A DNA stretch of 64,000 nt from Formosa sediminum (GTDB lineage: Bacteria; Bacteroidota; Bacteroidia; Flavobacteriales; Flavobacteriaceae). Position 1 is the first letter of the stretch, and each line of letters opens with the position of its first letter. The stretch is from NCBI RefSeq assembly GCF_007197735.1, contig NZ_CP041637.1, positions 1,674,001 through 1,738,000 on the forward strand, read 5' to 3'. The translations under genes were made by a program, and so were the position numbers. The notes below the pieces were generated by a model that saw nothing but the letters and a program-made list of their open reading frames with translations, was not told the origin of the DNA and ran no database searches. Of the stretch, positions 47,720 to 55,660 are shown piece after piece.

Positions 47720-48364
47720 TTAAATGGCATTCCATTCGCTAGGATTGGCATTCCAATCTGTTAACGTTTTAACCTCTGCTTGCGAAACATAATTAGTTTC
47801 TACAGCTTGAATAATTAAATTTTCATAATTACTTAAAGTTTGTAGCAATACATTTTCTTTTTTAAAATTCTCTTCTGCTACATTAAATCCGTAAGTAAAA
47901 ATAGCTATCATTCCCTTAACATTAAGGTTTGCTTCTTTAAGTGCACGTACAGCATTTAGACTGCTTTTTCCTGTACTTATTAAATCTTCAACAACAACTA
48001 CATTTTGCCCTTTTTGTATAAATCCCTCTATTTGATTTTGTCTGCCATGACTTTTAGCTTCAGGTCTTACATAAATAAAAGGTACACCTAAATATTCTGC
48101 GACAAGCATACCTATACCAATTGCGCCAGTGGCTACACCTGCAATAACATCTGGTTTTCCATATTGTTCTTCAATATGTTTAGCCATGGTTTCGCGTATG
48201 TAATTTCTAATAAGCGGAAATGATAGTATAATTCTATTGTCGCAATAAATTGGCGATTTCCATCCAGAGGCCCACGTAAAAGGAGCGCTAGGGCTTAGTT
48301 TTATAGCATTTATTTGCAATAAAACTTCAGCAGTTTTTCGAGCTGTTTGTTTATTTAAAATCAT
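47720..48364 (-). CDS. pyrE: Orotate phosphoribosyltransferase
   Basis: The product is 214 residues from the ATG at 48364 (MILNKQTARKTAEVLLQ). An in-frame ATG at 48382 would lie beyond the -7 box and is rejected. The PRPP-binding motif VVVVEDLISTGKSS and the flexible loop RPEAKSHGRQNQIEG identify the enzyme, which makes orotidine monophosphate in pyrimidine synthesis. The -7 box lies only 5 nt upstream, so its mRNA may be almost leaderless. Confidence 0.97.
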   Translation of the reverse strand: MILNKQTARKTAEVLLQINAIKLSPSAPFTWASGWKSPIYCDNRIILSFPLIRNYIRETMAKHIEEQYGKPDVIAGVATGAIGIGMLVAEYLGVPFIYVRPEAKSHGRQNQIEGFIQKGQNVVVVEDLISTGKSSLNAVRALKEANLNVKGMIAIFTYGFNVAEENFKKENVLLQTLSNYENLIIQAVETNYVSQAEVKTLTDWNANPSEWNAI

Positions 48365-48369
48365 AGATG

Positions 48370-48377
48370 CAAAATTA
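48370..48377 (-). promoter_or_regulatory. -7 box of pyrE
   Basis: The minus-strand TAATTTTG (complement of CAAAATTA) ends 5 nt before the pyrE start codon. Transcription would start at or within a few bases of the ATG. Confidence 0.6.
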
Positions 48378-48487
48378 CACATTAATTAAAATAATCGTTC
48401 TTGTGTATTAAAATTATTTTTTTAAAGTTAATACGTTTGCTATAAAAATTGATATTTTTACCAGAATTAATGTAGGATATTTTTTAT

Positions 48488-49069
48488 ATGTATAAAATAT
48501 TTGTCAACGACAAGCCCATTATTTTAACCACTGTGGTTGAAAAAGAAACACATTTTAAGAATTACTTATTAGACACAGTGCAAATAGGTAAGGTTATTAA
48601 AGAATTAAACACGACATCTTTAAAAGAAGTTAGGTTAATTCATAAAAATGAAGATAAGTTACTTAAAAAATTTCTAAAAAAGTTACCCAATGTTGTAGCT
48701 GGTGGCGGTAAAGTGTATAACAAAAACGGTTGTATACTTTTTATATATAGAAATAATAAATGGGATTTACCAAAAGGTAAGGCAGAACCTGGAGAAACTA
48801 TAGAGGAAACTTCTTTGCGCGAAGTTGAAGAGGAAACAGGCGTTACTGGATTAAAAATCACCAAACCTTTACATACAACGTATCATATATTTAAACGCAA
48901 TGGGAAATTAAAAATTAAGGTAACCCATTGGTTTGAAATGTCTACAGATTTTAAAGGTAATTTATGGCCGCAAATTAATGAAGGTATTACAAAAGTAGAA
49001 TGGCTAAATGAAGTTGAAGCCATTCAGGCTTTAGAAAATTCTTATGCAAATATTCGTCCGCTTATCTAA
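48488..49069 (+). CDS. NUDIX hydrolase
   Basis: The product is 193 residues. The NUDIX box (GKAEPGETIEETSLREVEEE then TGV) is complete at about residues 98-120. The N-terminal 65 residues (YKIFVNDKPIILTTVVEKET) form an extra domain of unknown role that I have seen noted in flavobacterial members. The substrate is not predictable. Its 3' end overlaps the convergent amidohydrolase gene by 8 nt. Confidence 0.88.
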   Translation: MYKIFVNDKPIILTTVVEKETHFKNYLLDTVQIGKVIKELNTTSLKEVRLIHKNEDKLLKKFLKKLPNVVAGGGKVYNKNGCILFIYRNNKWDLPKGKAEPGETIEETSLREVEEETGVTGLKITKPLHTTYHIFKRNGKLKIKVTHWFEMSTDFKGNLWPQINEGITKVEWLNEVEAIQALENSYANIRPLI

Positions 49070-49748
49070 CCAGGCAGCTTTTTAAAGCACCATAAATTTG
49101 ATGTTTTAAGGGTGATGGCATTGCATTTTGGTGCGCAAATGCTTGATTAATTTCTAATTCAATTCCTAAATAATGTTCTGGGAAATGTTTTCTTAAAGCC
49201 GTAGTAAACCCATCTGATTTACCTAGATACGGATAATTAAAGCGGATGTTTAATTTTGGGTTTTCTAAAAGTAAATTAGACTTAAATGCATTGCAAAATT
49301 TTGATTCTTCATCATTAGAAGAGTCGTATAAAAGTCCGATGTCACATGTTCGTTTTGTGCCATTTAATTTTGGGGTAAAACTGTGTACAGATAGGTGTAT
49401 TACTGTTTCTCCTTTGTCTATTTGTTTCTTTATATAATTTTCAACAGCGTTTCTGTAAACCAAATAATAACCATCAATAAGCCTTTGTTTTGTTTGGTGA
49501 GTAGCCGTTTTAGTGAATTCTGAAAATAAATTTTTATGATGTAAAGAACGATTCAATTCAATAAGCAAACGACTAGTTTCGCTAAAATTTGAAAAATCGG
49601 CAAGCGGTTTTAAATATTTAAAAACATCTAAAGCTCCAAGATCAAAACCACGATGCGTTTGCAAGGTGGTTTTTTCATTTATAAAAAAAGACTCAAAACG
49701 TTTAGGTATTTGTGCGCCGCCGTGTTCGCATGTTAATACTAGTTTCAT
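49062..49748 (-). CDS. N-formylglutamate amidohydrolase-family protein
   Basis: The product is 228 residues. Family motifs are LTCEHGGAQIP (EHGG, probable zinc site), LLIELNRSLHH, VIHLSVHSFTPKLNGTKRTC and LGIELEINQ. True N-formylglutamate deformylases act in histidine breakdown, but no hut genes are present. The start overlaps the GCS2 stop by 4 nt (ATGA), so it is coupled to a ligase operon. The likely role is hydrolysing or proofreading the amide made by its neighbours. That is inference. Confidence 0.82.
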   Translation of the reverse strand: MKLVLTCEHGGAQIPKRFESFFINEKTTLQTHRGFDLGALDVFKYLKPLADFSNFSETSRLLIELNRSLHHKNLFSEFTKTATHQTKQRLIDGYYLVYRNAVENYIKKQIDKGETVIHLSVHSFTPKLNGTKRTCDIGLLYDSSNDEESKFCNAFKSNLLLENPKLNIRFNYPYLGKSDGFTTALRKHFPEHYLGIELEINQAFAHQNAMPSPLKHQIYGALKSCLVR

Positions 49749-50971
49749 TTTGAAAACAGACTATTATTTTGAAGACATTCTGCTAAATTGGTATAGACTT
49801 TTTTAATGTTTTCATTAGAACAATCTTTGCCTATAGTTTTTTCAATTCTAGTTGCTAAGGTGCCTTCGTTTAAAATGGTTTCAATTGCAGGATAATGCGA
49901 TTTATGAATGTTAGGTTTTGCTAATGCATATAAATGTTTCCAAATGTTTTGAATGTTTGTACTGTGTTCAATATCAAACATATTTAGGTAATCTAAATTG
50001 TTTACTACCGAGGTTTCTGCATTTTTAATAGCATCATCTAAAATGAGGAATAAATCTTCCTTTACCCAACGTTTTTGTATTGCTAACGGTGATAATTTCT
50101 TATTAACTAATAATTTTAGCACCTCAATTATTAAAGCACAAATGGCGATATCTGCTTTAGGGCATTCTTGTATGTCTACCAAACGTATTTCTATAGCATT
50201 TCTATCAAATCTAGCAATGGCACCACGAGAATTTAAAAAATGATGGTCTAAAATATTATGCGTATCAAATGGTTTTATCGCTTTTTTAATAGGCTCAAAA
50301 ATTGTAGCATAGTAATCTAGTTTTGTAAAGACACGTTCCGGAATAACTAGGCCTGCCATTTCTGGAATTTCTTTTTGATTGGTTTTATAATACTCTAAGC
50401 GCGTGTCTTTAAAGCCTGTTATTTTACCTTCTAAGATTGGAGAACTTGCGCTTAAACCCGGTATTAGAGGTAAGATAATACGAATAGCTGCATGTAATTT
50501 CTCAAATTCTTTGTCATCAAAAAAAGGAAGGTTAATATGTACACTTTGTACATTGCTCCAACCATGATTTTTACAGTCAAAAATCCGATTATATAATTCA
50601 TAAACCTCACTGTAACTGTGTTTCCAAAGTTGAGTGTCTGTTCTTGGATTCATAAAGGGATGTGCAGCCGTTGGCAATAATTTGGTTTGTAACGGGTTTA
50701 AAAGGGTATTAATTTCTGTAATATTTTTATGAAATAACTCCGCTAAACCGTTTATGTTTTTTGTAGGTCCATTAGTTTTTAATTCAACAACATGTGCAAC
50801 AAGTTCGTTACTCCAAGCAATTTTACCATTGGTAATATCTGAAGTTAACTTGCCATTTTTTTTTGTTAATAACGTATCAACAATTGGTGCAATTTTTAAA
50901 TCGGATTGATGTACTAACATATATTCTAGTTCAATCCCGTAAACATCAAAAAGATGATATTTTTTATTCAT
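49745..50971 (-). CDS. GCS2-family carboxylate-amine ligase
   Basis: The product is 408 residues. Glutamate-cysteine ligase type 2 motifs are visible: GIELEYMLV (metal ExE), SNVQSVHINLPF, PGLSASSPILEG and FDRNAIEIRLVDIQECPKAD. GCS2 enzymes join an amino group to a glutamate or similar carboxylate using ATP. This could make gamma-glutamylcysteine, but glutathione synthetase (GshB) is not adjacent and the partner is RimK-like. It sits 1 nt after the RimK-like gene. Confidence 0.85.
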   Translation of the reverse strand: MNKKYHLFDVYGIELEYMLVHQSDLKIAPIVDTLLTKKNGKLTSDITNGKIAWSNELVAHVVELKTNGPTKNINGLAELFHKNITEINTLLNPLQTKLLPTAAHPFMNPRTDTQLWKHSYSEVYELYNRIFDCKNHGWSNVQSVHINLPFFDDKEFEKLHAAIRIILPLIPGLSASSPILEGKITGFKDTRLEYYKTNQKEIPEMAGLVIPERVFTKLDYYATIFEPIKKAIKPFDTHNILDHHFLNSRGAIARFDRNAIEIRLVDIQECPKADIAICALIIEVLKLLVNKKLSPLAIQKRWVKEDLFLILDDAIKNAETSVVNNLDYLNMFDIEHSTNIQNIWKHLYALAKPNIHKSHYPAIETILNEGTLATRIEKTIGKDCSNENIKKVYTNLAECLQNNSLFSK

Positions 50972-50972
50972 T

Positions 50973-52418
50973 TTAATCTAAACGTTTTTTTAATGCTAAT
51001 AAAATTTGGGAGTAAACCGTGTCTCCGTAATAGTTGTCTTCTATACCAAAATCTATGTTTGGGTTGTCGTTAATTTCAATTACCATAGGGATGTTATTTA
51101 CAACTTTAATATCTATGCCATAAAGTCCTTTTCCCATAAGTTTAGCCGATTTTATAGCCATATTTAAAACCTTTTTTGGGACATCTTCTATAGGTAAACA
51201 GTCGGCATCACCTTCTTGGTTATCTTTATTCTTTGCTTTCCAATTATAAATTTGCCAATGGCCTTTAGCCATATAATATTTGCACGCATAGAAAGGTTTG
51301 TCGTCTAAAATACCAATACGCCAATCGTAATCTGAAGGGCAAAATTCTTGAGCAATAATTAAATCAGATTCTTTTAGCATCTCCGAGACTAATTCGAGAT
51401 ATTCTGTCTCGGTTTTAGCTTTTTTGACACCAAATGAAAATGTAGAATCTGGCGCTTTTAAGACACAAGGTAATCCTACTTTTTCTAGAACCACATGCTT
51501 ATTGTCTTTATGTACAATTATAGTTTTAGGTGTATGGATATTGGCATTTTGTAAAGCTTCGGCCATGTACACTTTATTGCAACATTTTAAAATTGCATCT
51601 GGGTAATCAATAATGGCTAACCCTTCTTGTTGCGCTTTCCTTGCAAAGGCGTAGGCCTCGTTATTAACTTCTGTGCTTTGTCTAATAAATAAAGCATCAA
51701 AAGATGATAATCGCGATAAGTCTTTAGGTTCAATAATTTCGGCATAGATATTCATTTTTTCAGCCAATTCAATAAACTTCTTTAACGCTTTAACATTGCT
51801 TGGAGGCGCTGGGTCTTTTGGGTTTACTAAAATTGCTAAATCAAAATCGCTTTTAGTTAATTTAGGAATATCGTAACGTGTTTTTGAAAAATACTGATTA
51901 GCGAAATGCTGCACACTTTCAATGTGTTCTGCAGGAATTTCAGATTCAGAAATGGCCTTAATACTTTGTATGTTCCATCTTGTTGTATGATTAAATTTTA
52001 CCCGTAAAAAAGGGACCTGAAAATGTTTGTAAAACAACAAGCTTAACTCTTTATATTTCTGAGCTACATTCTGTCCGAAATAAATACTTAAGGTAAATTC
52101 TTGAGACTTAATGTTCTTTAAGCTTTGTTGTATGGTATCGTCAAATTCGTCTGAAACAATACGTACCAGTTTTAAAGCTTTTAAATCAACAATATTTTTT
52201 ACCGTCGGGATTGGTAAATGCCCACGAGCTTCTGCTAAAAGCGATACATAATACCCTTTAGATTGGTACGAGTAGTCTTTACATAAGTTGAAAATTCTAG
52301 CTTTTTTTAGTAGCGAAAATTCTGGGTTAGTAAGGTATTCTTGCGAAGATATTACTTTAATATTCTCAATCGAAAAATTCCATTTTTCTGGTTGATTGAC
52401 AACAATATACTTGTTCAT
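50973..52418 (-). CDS. RimK-like ATP-grasp ligase with N-terminal RLAN domain
   Basis: The product is 481 residues. The N-terminal half (about 1-160) matches the RimK-like ATP-grasp N-terminal (RLAN) domain (FNLCKDYSYQSKGYYVSLLA then EARGHLPIPT). The C-terminal ATP-grasp (about 275-480) has ADALQN-like lid entry (YMAEALQNANIHTPKT), LPCVLKAPDSTFSFGVKKA, YGIDIKVVNNIPMVIEINDN then PNID for the metal ligands. RimK proteins add glutamates or other amino acids to acceptors. It is the first gene of the three-gene operon, behind a -7 box at 52451-52458. Confidence 0.88.
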   Translation of the reverse strand: MNKYIVVNQPEKWNFSIENIKVISSQEYLTNPEFSLLKKARIFNLCKDYSYQSKGYYVSLLAEARGHLPIPTVKNIVDLKALKLVRIVSDEFDDTIQQSLKNIKSQEFTLSIYFGQNVAQKYKELSLLFYKHFQVPFLRVKFNHTTRWNIQSIKAISESEIPAEHIESVQHFANQYFSKTRYDIPKLTKSDFDLAILVNPKDPAPPSNVKALKKFIELAEKMNIYAEIIEPKDLSRLSSFDALFIRQSTEVNNEAYAFARKAQQEGLAIIDYPDAILKCCNKVYMAEALQNANIHTPKTIIVHKDNKHVVLEKVGLPCVLKAPDSTFSFGVKKAKTETEYLELVSEMLKESDLIIAQEFCPSDYDWRIGILDDKPFYACKYYMAKGHWQIYNWKAKNKDNQEGDADCLPIEDVPKKVLNMAIKSAKLMGKGLYGIDIKVVNNIPMVIEINDNPNIDFGIEDNYYGDTVYSQILLALKKRLD

Positions 52419-52442
52419 TGTAAACGCTGCATAGCGATATAA

Positions 52443-52458
52443 ATTTGAATCAAATGTA
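52443..52458 (-). promoter_or_regulatory. Promoter -7 box and overlapping palindrome of the RimK-GCS2 operon
   Basis: The minus-strand TACATTTG (complement of 52451-52458) matches TAnnTTTG and lies 32 nt before the RimK-like start codon. It overlaps a 13-nt palindrome, ATTTGAATCAAAT, at 52443-52455. No -33 TTG occurs at normal spacing. Confidence 0.5.
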
Positions 52459-52516
52459 TATTATTTTTAAATACAATTTACACTACAAGACTTTTTTTTA
52501 TATATTTTTTAATGTC

Positions 52517-53785
52517 TTAATCCTGATGCTTTTGTGCGCTTATAAATGGGATTTTAGGTGCTAGAAAATATCCGGTTAAGCTCGCAAATAAAATAGGAAT
52601 TAAATGCCCAAACCCAGTAAGGGTTGTTAGTAAAATTGTGGTGCTCATTGGGGTTCGGGTTACACATGCATTTATTGCGGCCATACAGCTTACAATTGTT
52701 AAGGTTAAACTTACCGATGGTATAAAATGATGAATAATTAAGCCTAAAGTTGTGCCTACAAAAAATAAGGGAATAATAAAGCCGCCACGCCAACCCGAAG
52801 TTACGGTTATTGCAATAGCAATAATTTTAAAAATTAAGATTACAATTAGTAATTTTAAAGGAAAATGTTTGGTTATAAGCTCGTTAATTTCGTGATGACC
52901 AAAATAGCGCGTAATTGGAATGTAATAGGCAATTACACCCAAAAGTAATCCGCCAATTAATGTTTTTAAATAAATAGGAATGGGGCGTTTTTCGAACAAG
53001 ATTTTAAAGAATTTTACACAATAAATAAAAGTCCATCCAATAGCTGTAGCTATAATTGCAAATAAGACGGCATAAATAAAGTCAAAAATTCCAGAATATT
53101 CGTATGCAGACAAGTTCCAAGTTGGACCAAGGCCAAGATGTACAATTAACGCAAATACAATATAACTAAAACTACTAGCTACTAATGCGGGAATAATCGC
53201 ACGGTAATATTCTACGGCATGTTTGTAATGTAAAATTTCTAAAGCAAATAAACTACCTCCTAAAGGTGCACCAAATAAAGCTGTAAAACCAGATGCCATT
53301 CCGGCAATACTTAAGGACCGTAAGGCTTCTCCTTTTAGTCTAAATACTTTTCCTAACCAAGTTCCTATAGAACCTGTTACTTGAACCAAAGGTGCTTCTG
53401 GGCCCAAGCTTCCGCCAGAGGCAATGCAAAAGAATGATGATAAAATCATCGATGGATTATGCTTTGGGTTTAATTTTCCTTTATTAAAACGGATGTTGTT
53501 CACTATAAGCTGAATTTCTCCAGGGTCTCCAATAAAATGGATCACTAACCCAGCAAATAGACCTCCAATGGCCATAACGGGAATTACTTGCCAACCTTCA
53601 AAAAAGGCTACTTTATGCATTAAGAATTCTAAAATAATCCAATAAACTCCTGCAGTTATACCTCCTATAAGTCCTAAGACAGCCCAAAGTAAAAACGACC
53701 AACTAAATACAAATGGATTAAATTTTATAGGTTGGTCTAGTATATTAAGATATTTAATTATTGTTTTCTTTCTATGTATTTTCAA
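52517..53785 (-). CDS. CLC family chloride channel/transporter-like protein
   Basis: The product is 422 residues with about ten membrane helices. It uses a TTG start at 53785. The first in-frame ATG is 55 codons further in and would delete the first helix. The gating-glutamate motif is present as GGSLGPEAPLVQ and the GGFxxP motif as GWRGGFIIPLFFVG. The inner FGAPLGGSLFALE segment keeps the second glutamate. The canonical GSGIP motif, however, is replaced by GDPGEIQLI. Whether it is a channel or a chloride/fluoride-proton exchanger cannot be told. Confidence 0.85.
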   Translation of the reverse strand: MKIHRKKTIIKYLNILDQPIKFNPFVFSWSFLLWAVLGLIGGITAGVYWIILEFLMHKVAFFEGWQVIPVMAIGGLFAGLVIHFIGDPGEIQLIVNNIRFNKGKLNPKHNPSMILSSFFCIASGGSLGPEAPLVQVTGSIGTWLGKVFRLKGEALRSLSIAGMASGFTALFGAPLGGSLFALEILHYKHAVEYYRAIIPALVASSFSYIVFALIVHLGLGPTWNLSAYEYSGIFDFIYAVLFAIIATAIGWTFIYCVKFFKILFEKRPIPIYLKTLIGGLLLGVIAYYIPITRYFGHHEINELITKHFPLKLLIVILIFKIIAIAITVTSGWRGGFIIPLFFVGTTLGLIIHHFIPSVSLTLTIVSCMAAINACVTRTPMSTTILLTTLTGFGHLIPILFASLTGYFLAPKIPFISAQKHQD

Positions 53786-53830
53786 GTAACAAAGGTTTTA
53801 AAATGGAATTTTTTATGATTCACAGTCTTT

Positions 53831-55564
53831 TTAATTTATTCTAAAAATAGGATAGCGCAAATGTGCTTTTTCGTAATACTCACTGTGTTTATGTATCCAA
53901 TCTAATTGTGCGTACCAATTTTGGGAAAAGACTTTGTCTGATTGTTTTTTAGCTTCAAATTCTTGTTTAAGCTCCGCATTGGTATTTAGCAGTTCTAAAG
54001 CTAAATCTTCCCAAACGTAAGGCGAAAATCCTTCTTTTTGTTGAAGTATGGTATCGAAAAAATTCCAATTAAAAAAAGAATCTATGGCTTGAGGTTCTAG
54101 TGTTTCTAGTAGATAGCGAATGGCTGGCTGACGGGTTTCAATATAATAATCACCACTTCTAAATTGCAATGTTTCTGTTGTAGAAGTTACCATTGTATTG
54201 GAGTGTAAATAATGTCCTTCGTAAGCCTCTTTTTTTGTGTCGAAATCTGTAATGTGGTAAGTTTCGACTGTAAAGGTTTGGTCAGCTTGTAATGGCGTCA
54301 TCTCTACCTGATTTAATTCTAGTAATTCTATAATCGCATACCAACCTTGTGGAATAATATAAGCTTTTGGAATAGAAACTTTGGTTGCGGGTTTAAAGTA
54401 GTTTTGGTACTTAACTGCTTTAGTAAAAGGTTGAGCACGGTTGTATTTTAAACGTTTTAATCCCGTAACCGCACTGCTTATATATTCGCCTTCGAATCCT
54501 TTAAATTGTAAGGTCGAGAATTTAGTCGTGTCTACCGTCCAATTTAAATCGTAAGTTTCAGCTTCTAAGAACGCTTGGTTTGCTTCTGCTCTTAATTTTT
54601 TTATAATGTTGTAATCTTTTTCAATAAGAGCAATCATGCTTTTCATGAGTTCGTAAGTGCCTTCAACTCGTGGTTTGTATGGTTTAAGCATATGAGTTTC
54701 TACCATCATTCCTAAAGTGTTAAACAGAGTGGTATATCCTGTAGAGTATCTAGGGTGGTCTATAAATTGACTAAATCCAACTTCTGGAACTTGGTTAAAA
54801 ACATTCACATAAGGTGTAATATCCCAATCCTTTAATGCTAAGTTTTGTTCCAATTCAGGCATCATTTTAGTGTGTAAATAATTGCCTAAATTTCCACCAA
54901 GTTTGTTGTGTTGTGTAAATAAATGGGTAAGTGTATATTGGTAATCGGCACCATTACTAACATGGTTATCTATAAATACGTCAGGTTGAACTTTATGAAA
55001 AATCTCTGCAAATGTTTTTGCATTTTTTGTGTCGTTTTTTATAAAATCTCGATTTAAATCATAATTACGGGCATTGCCTCTAAAACCATATTCTTCTGGA
55101 CCGTTTTGGTTTGTACGTGTCGTGGCGTTTCTATTTAAACTTCCTCCTACATTGTACACAGGAATAGTAACTAATACGGTGTGTTTTGGTACTGTTACTT
55201 TACCTTGAACAATATCTCTATACAACATCATTGTAGCATCAATACCGTCACTTTCTCCCGGATGAATTCCATTATTTATAAGTAAAATGCGCTTGTTTGC
55301 TCTAATGGCATCAAAATTAAATACTTTATCGGGATTTAAAGTAACCATATGTAACGGTTCTCCAGAATCTGTTTTGCCAATAGATTGTATTTGAATTTCA
55401 GGGTAAGTTGCAGCTAAATTTTTGTAAAATTGGATGACTTCTGCATAGGTTGCGGTTTCTAGACCATTACTTTTTTCAAAATGTGTTAAAAATTTATTTT
55501 GAGATTGTAAGTGTAACGTATTTAATAATAGGAATATAATGAAAGAGGAGGCTAATAATTTCAT
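53831..55564 (-). CDS. Secreted M14-family zinc carboxypeptidase
   Basis: The product is 577 residues with a signal peptide (MKLLASSFIIFLLLNTLHLQ then SQ). The M14 zinc motif is NNGIHPGESDGID (HxxE), the arginine/asparagine pair lies in GNARNYDLNRDF, and the third ligand is in DVFIDNHVSNGADYQ. The catalytic glutamate is in GMMVETHM. The C-terminal 200 residues are a beta-rich domain. It acts in the periplasm or outside the cell on peptide C-termini. The -7 box is at 55581-55588. Confidence 0.92.
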   Translation of the reverse strand: MKLLASSFIIFLLLNTLHLQSQNKFLTHFEKSNGLETATYAEVIQFYKNLAATYPEIQIQSIGKTDSGEPLHMVTLNPDKVFNFDAIRANKRILLINNGIHPGESDGIDATMMLYRDIVQGKVTVPKHTVLVTIPVYNVGGSLNRNATTRTNQNGPEEYGFRGNARNYDLNRDFIKNDTKNAKTFAEIFHKVQPDVFIDNHVSNGADYQYTLTHLFTQHNKLGGNLGNYLHTKMMPELEQNLALKDWDITPYVNVFNQVPEVGFSQFIDHPRYSTGYTTLFNTLGMMVETHMLKPYKPRVEGTYELMKSMIALIEKDYNIIKKLRAEANQAFLEAETYDLNWTVDTTKFSTLQFKGFEGEYISSAVTGLKRLKYNRAQPFTKAVKYQNYFKPATKVSIPKAYIIPQGWYAIIELLELNQVEMTPLQADQTFTVETYHITDFDTKKEAYEGHYLHSNTMVTSTTETLQFRSGDYYIETRQPAIRYLLETLEPQAIDSFFNWNFFDTILQQKEGFSPYVWEDLALELLNTNAELKQEFEAKKQSDKVFSQNWYAQLDWIHKHSEYYEKAHLRYPIFRIN

Positions 55565-55580
55565 TCTTAATATTTTTAAA

Positions 55581-55588
55581 CAAACTTA
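55581..55588 (-). promoter_or_regulatory. -7 box of the M14 peptidase gene
   Basis: The minus-strand TAAGTTTG (complement of CAAACTTA) lies 16 nt before the start codon. It forms a divergent pair with the SulP promoter. Confidence 0.5.
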
Positions 55589-55610
55589 ATGAAATTATTA
55601 CATTAAGAAC

Positions 55611-55640
55611 TTGTGAGTCCCTATTTTAACTGTATTTTTG
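55611..55640 (+). promoter_or_regulatory. Promoter of the SulP gene
   Basis: TTG (55611-55613) and TATTTTTG (55633-55640) are separated by 19 nt, matching consensus. The gene starts 20 nt downstream. Confidence 0.75.
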
Positions 55641-55660
55641 CCCCTCTTAAAAAAGAAAAT

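Noticed and set aside
49062-49748. Histidine utilisation enzyme HutG
   Set aside because: The family fits, but no other hut gene is near and the gene is coupled to ligases.
52437-52447. Plus-strand TAAATTTG box upstream of the RimK-like gene
   Set aside because: It matches the -7 consensus but points away from the operon towards its own 3' neighbour on the opposite strand. No plus-strand gene follows.
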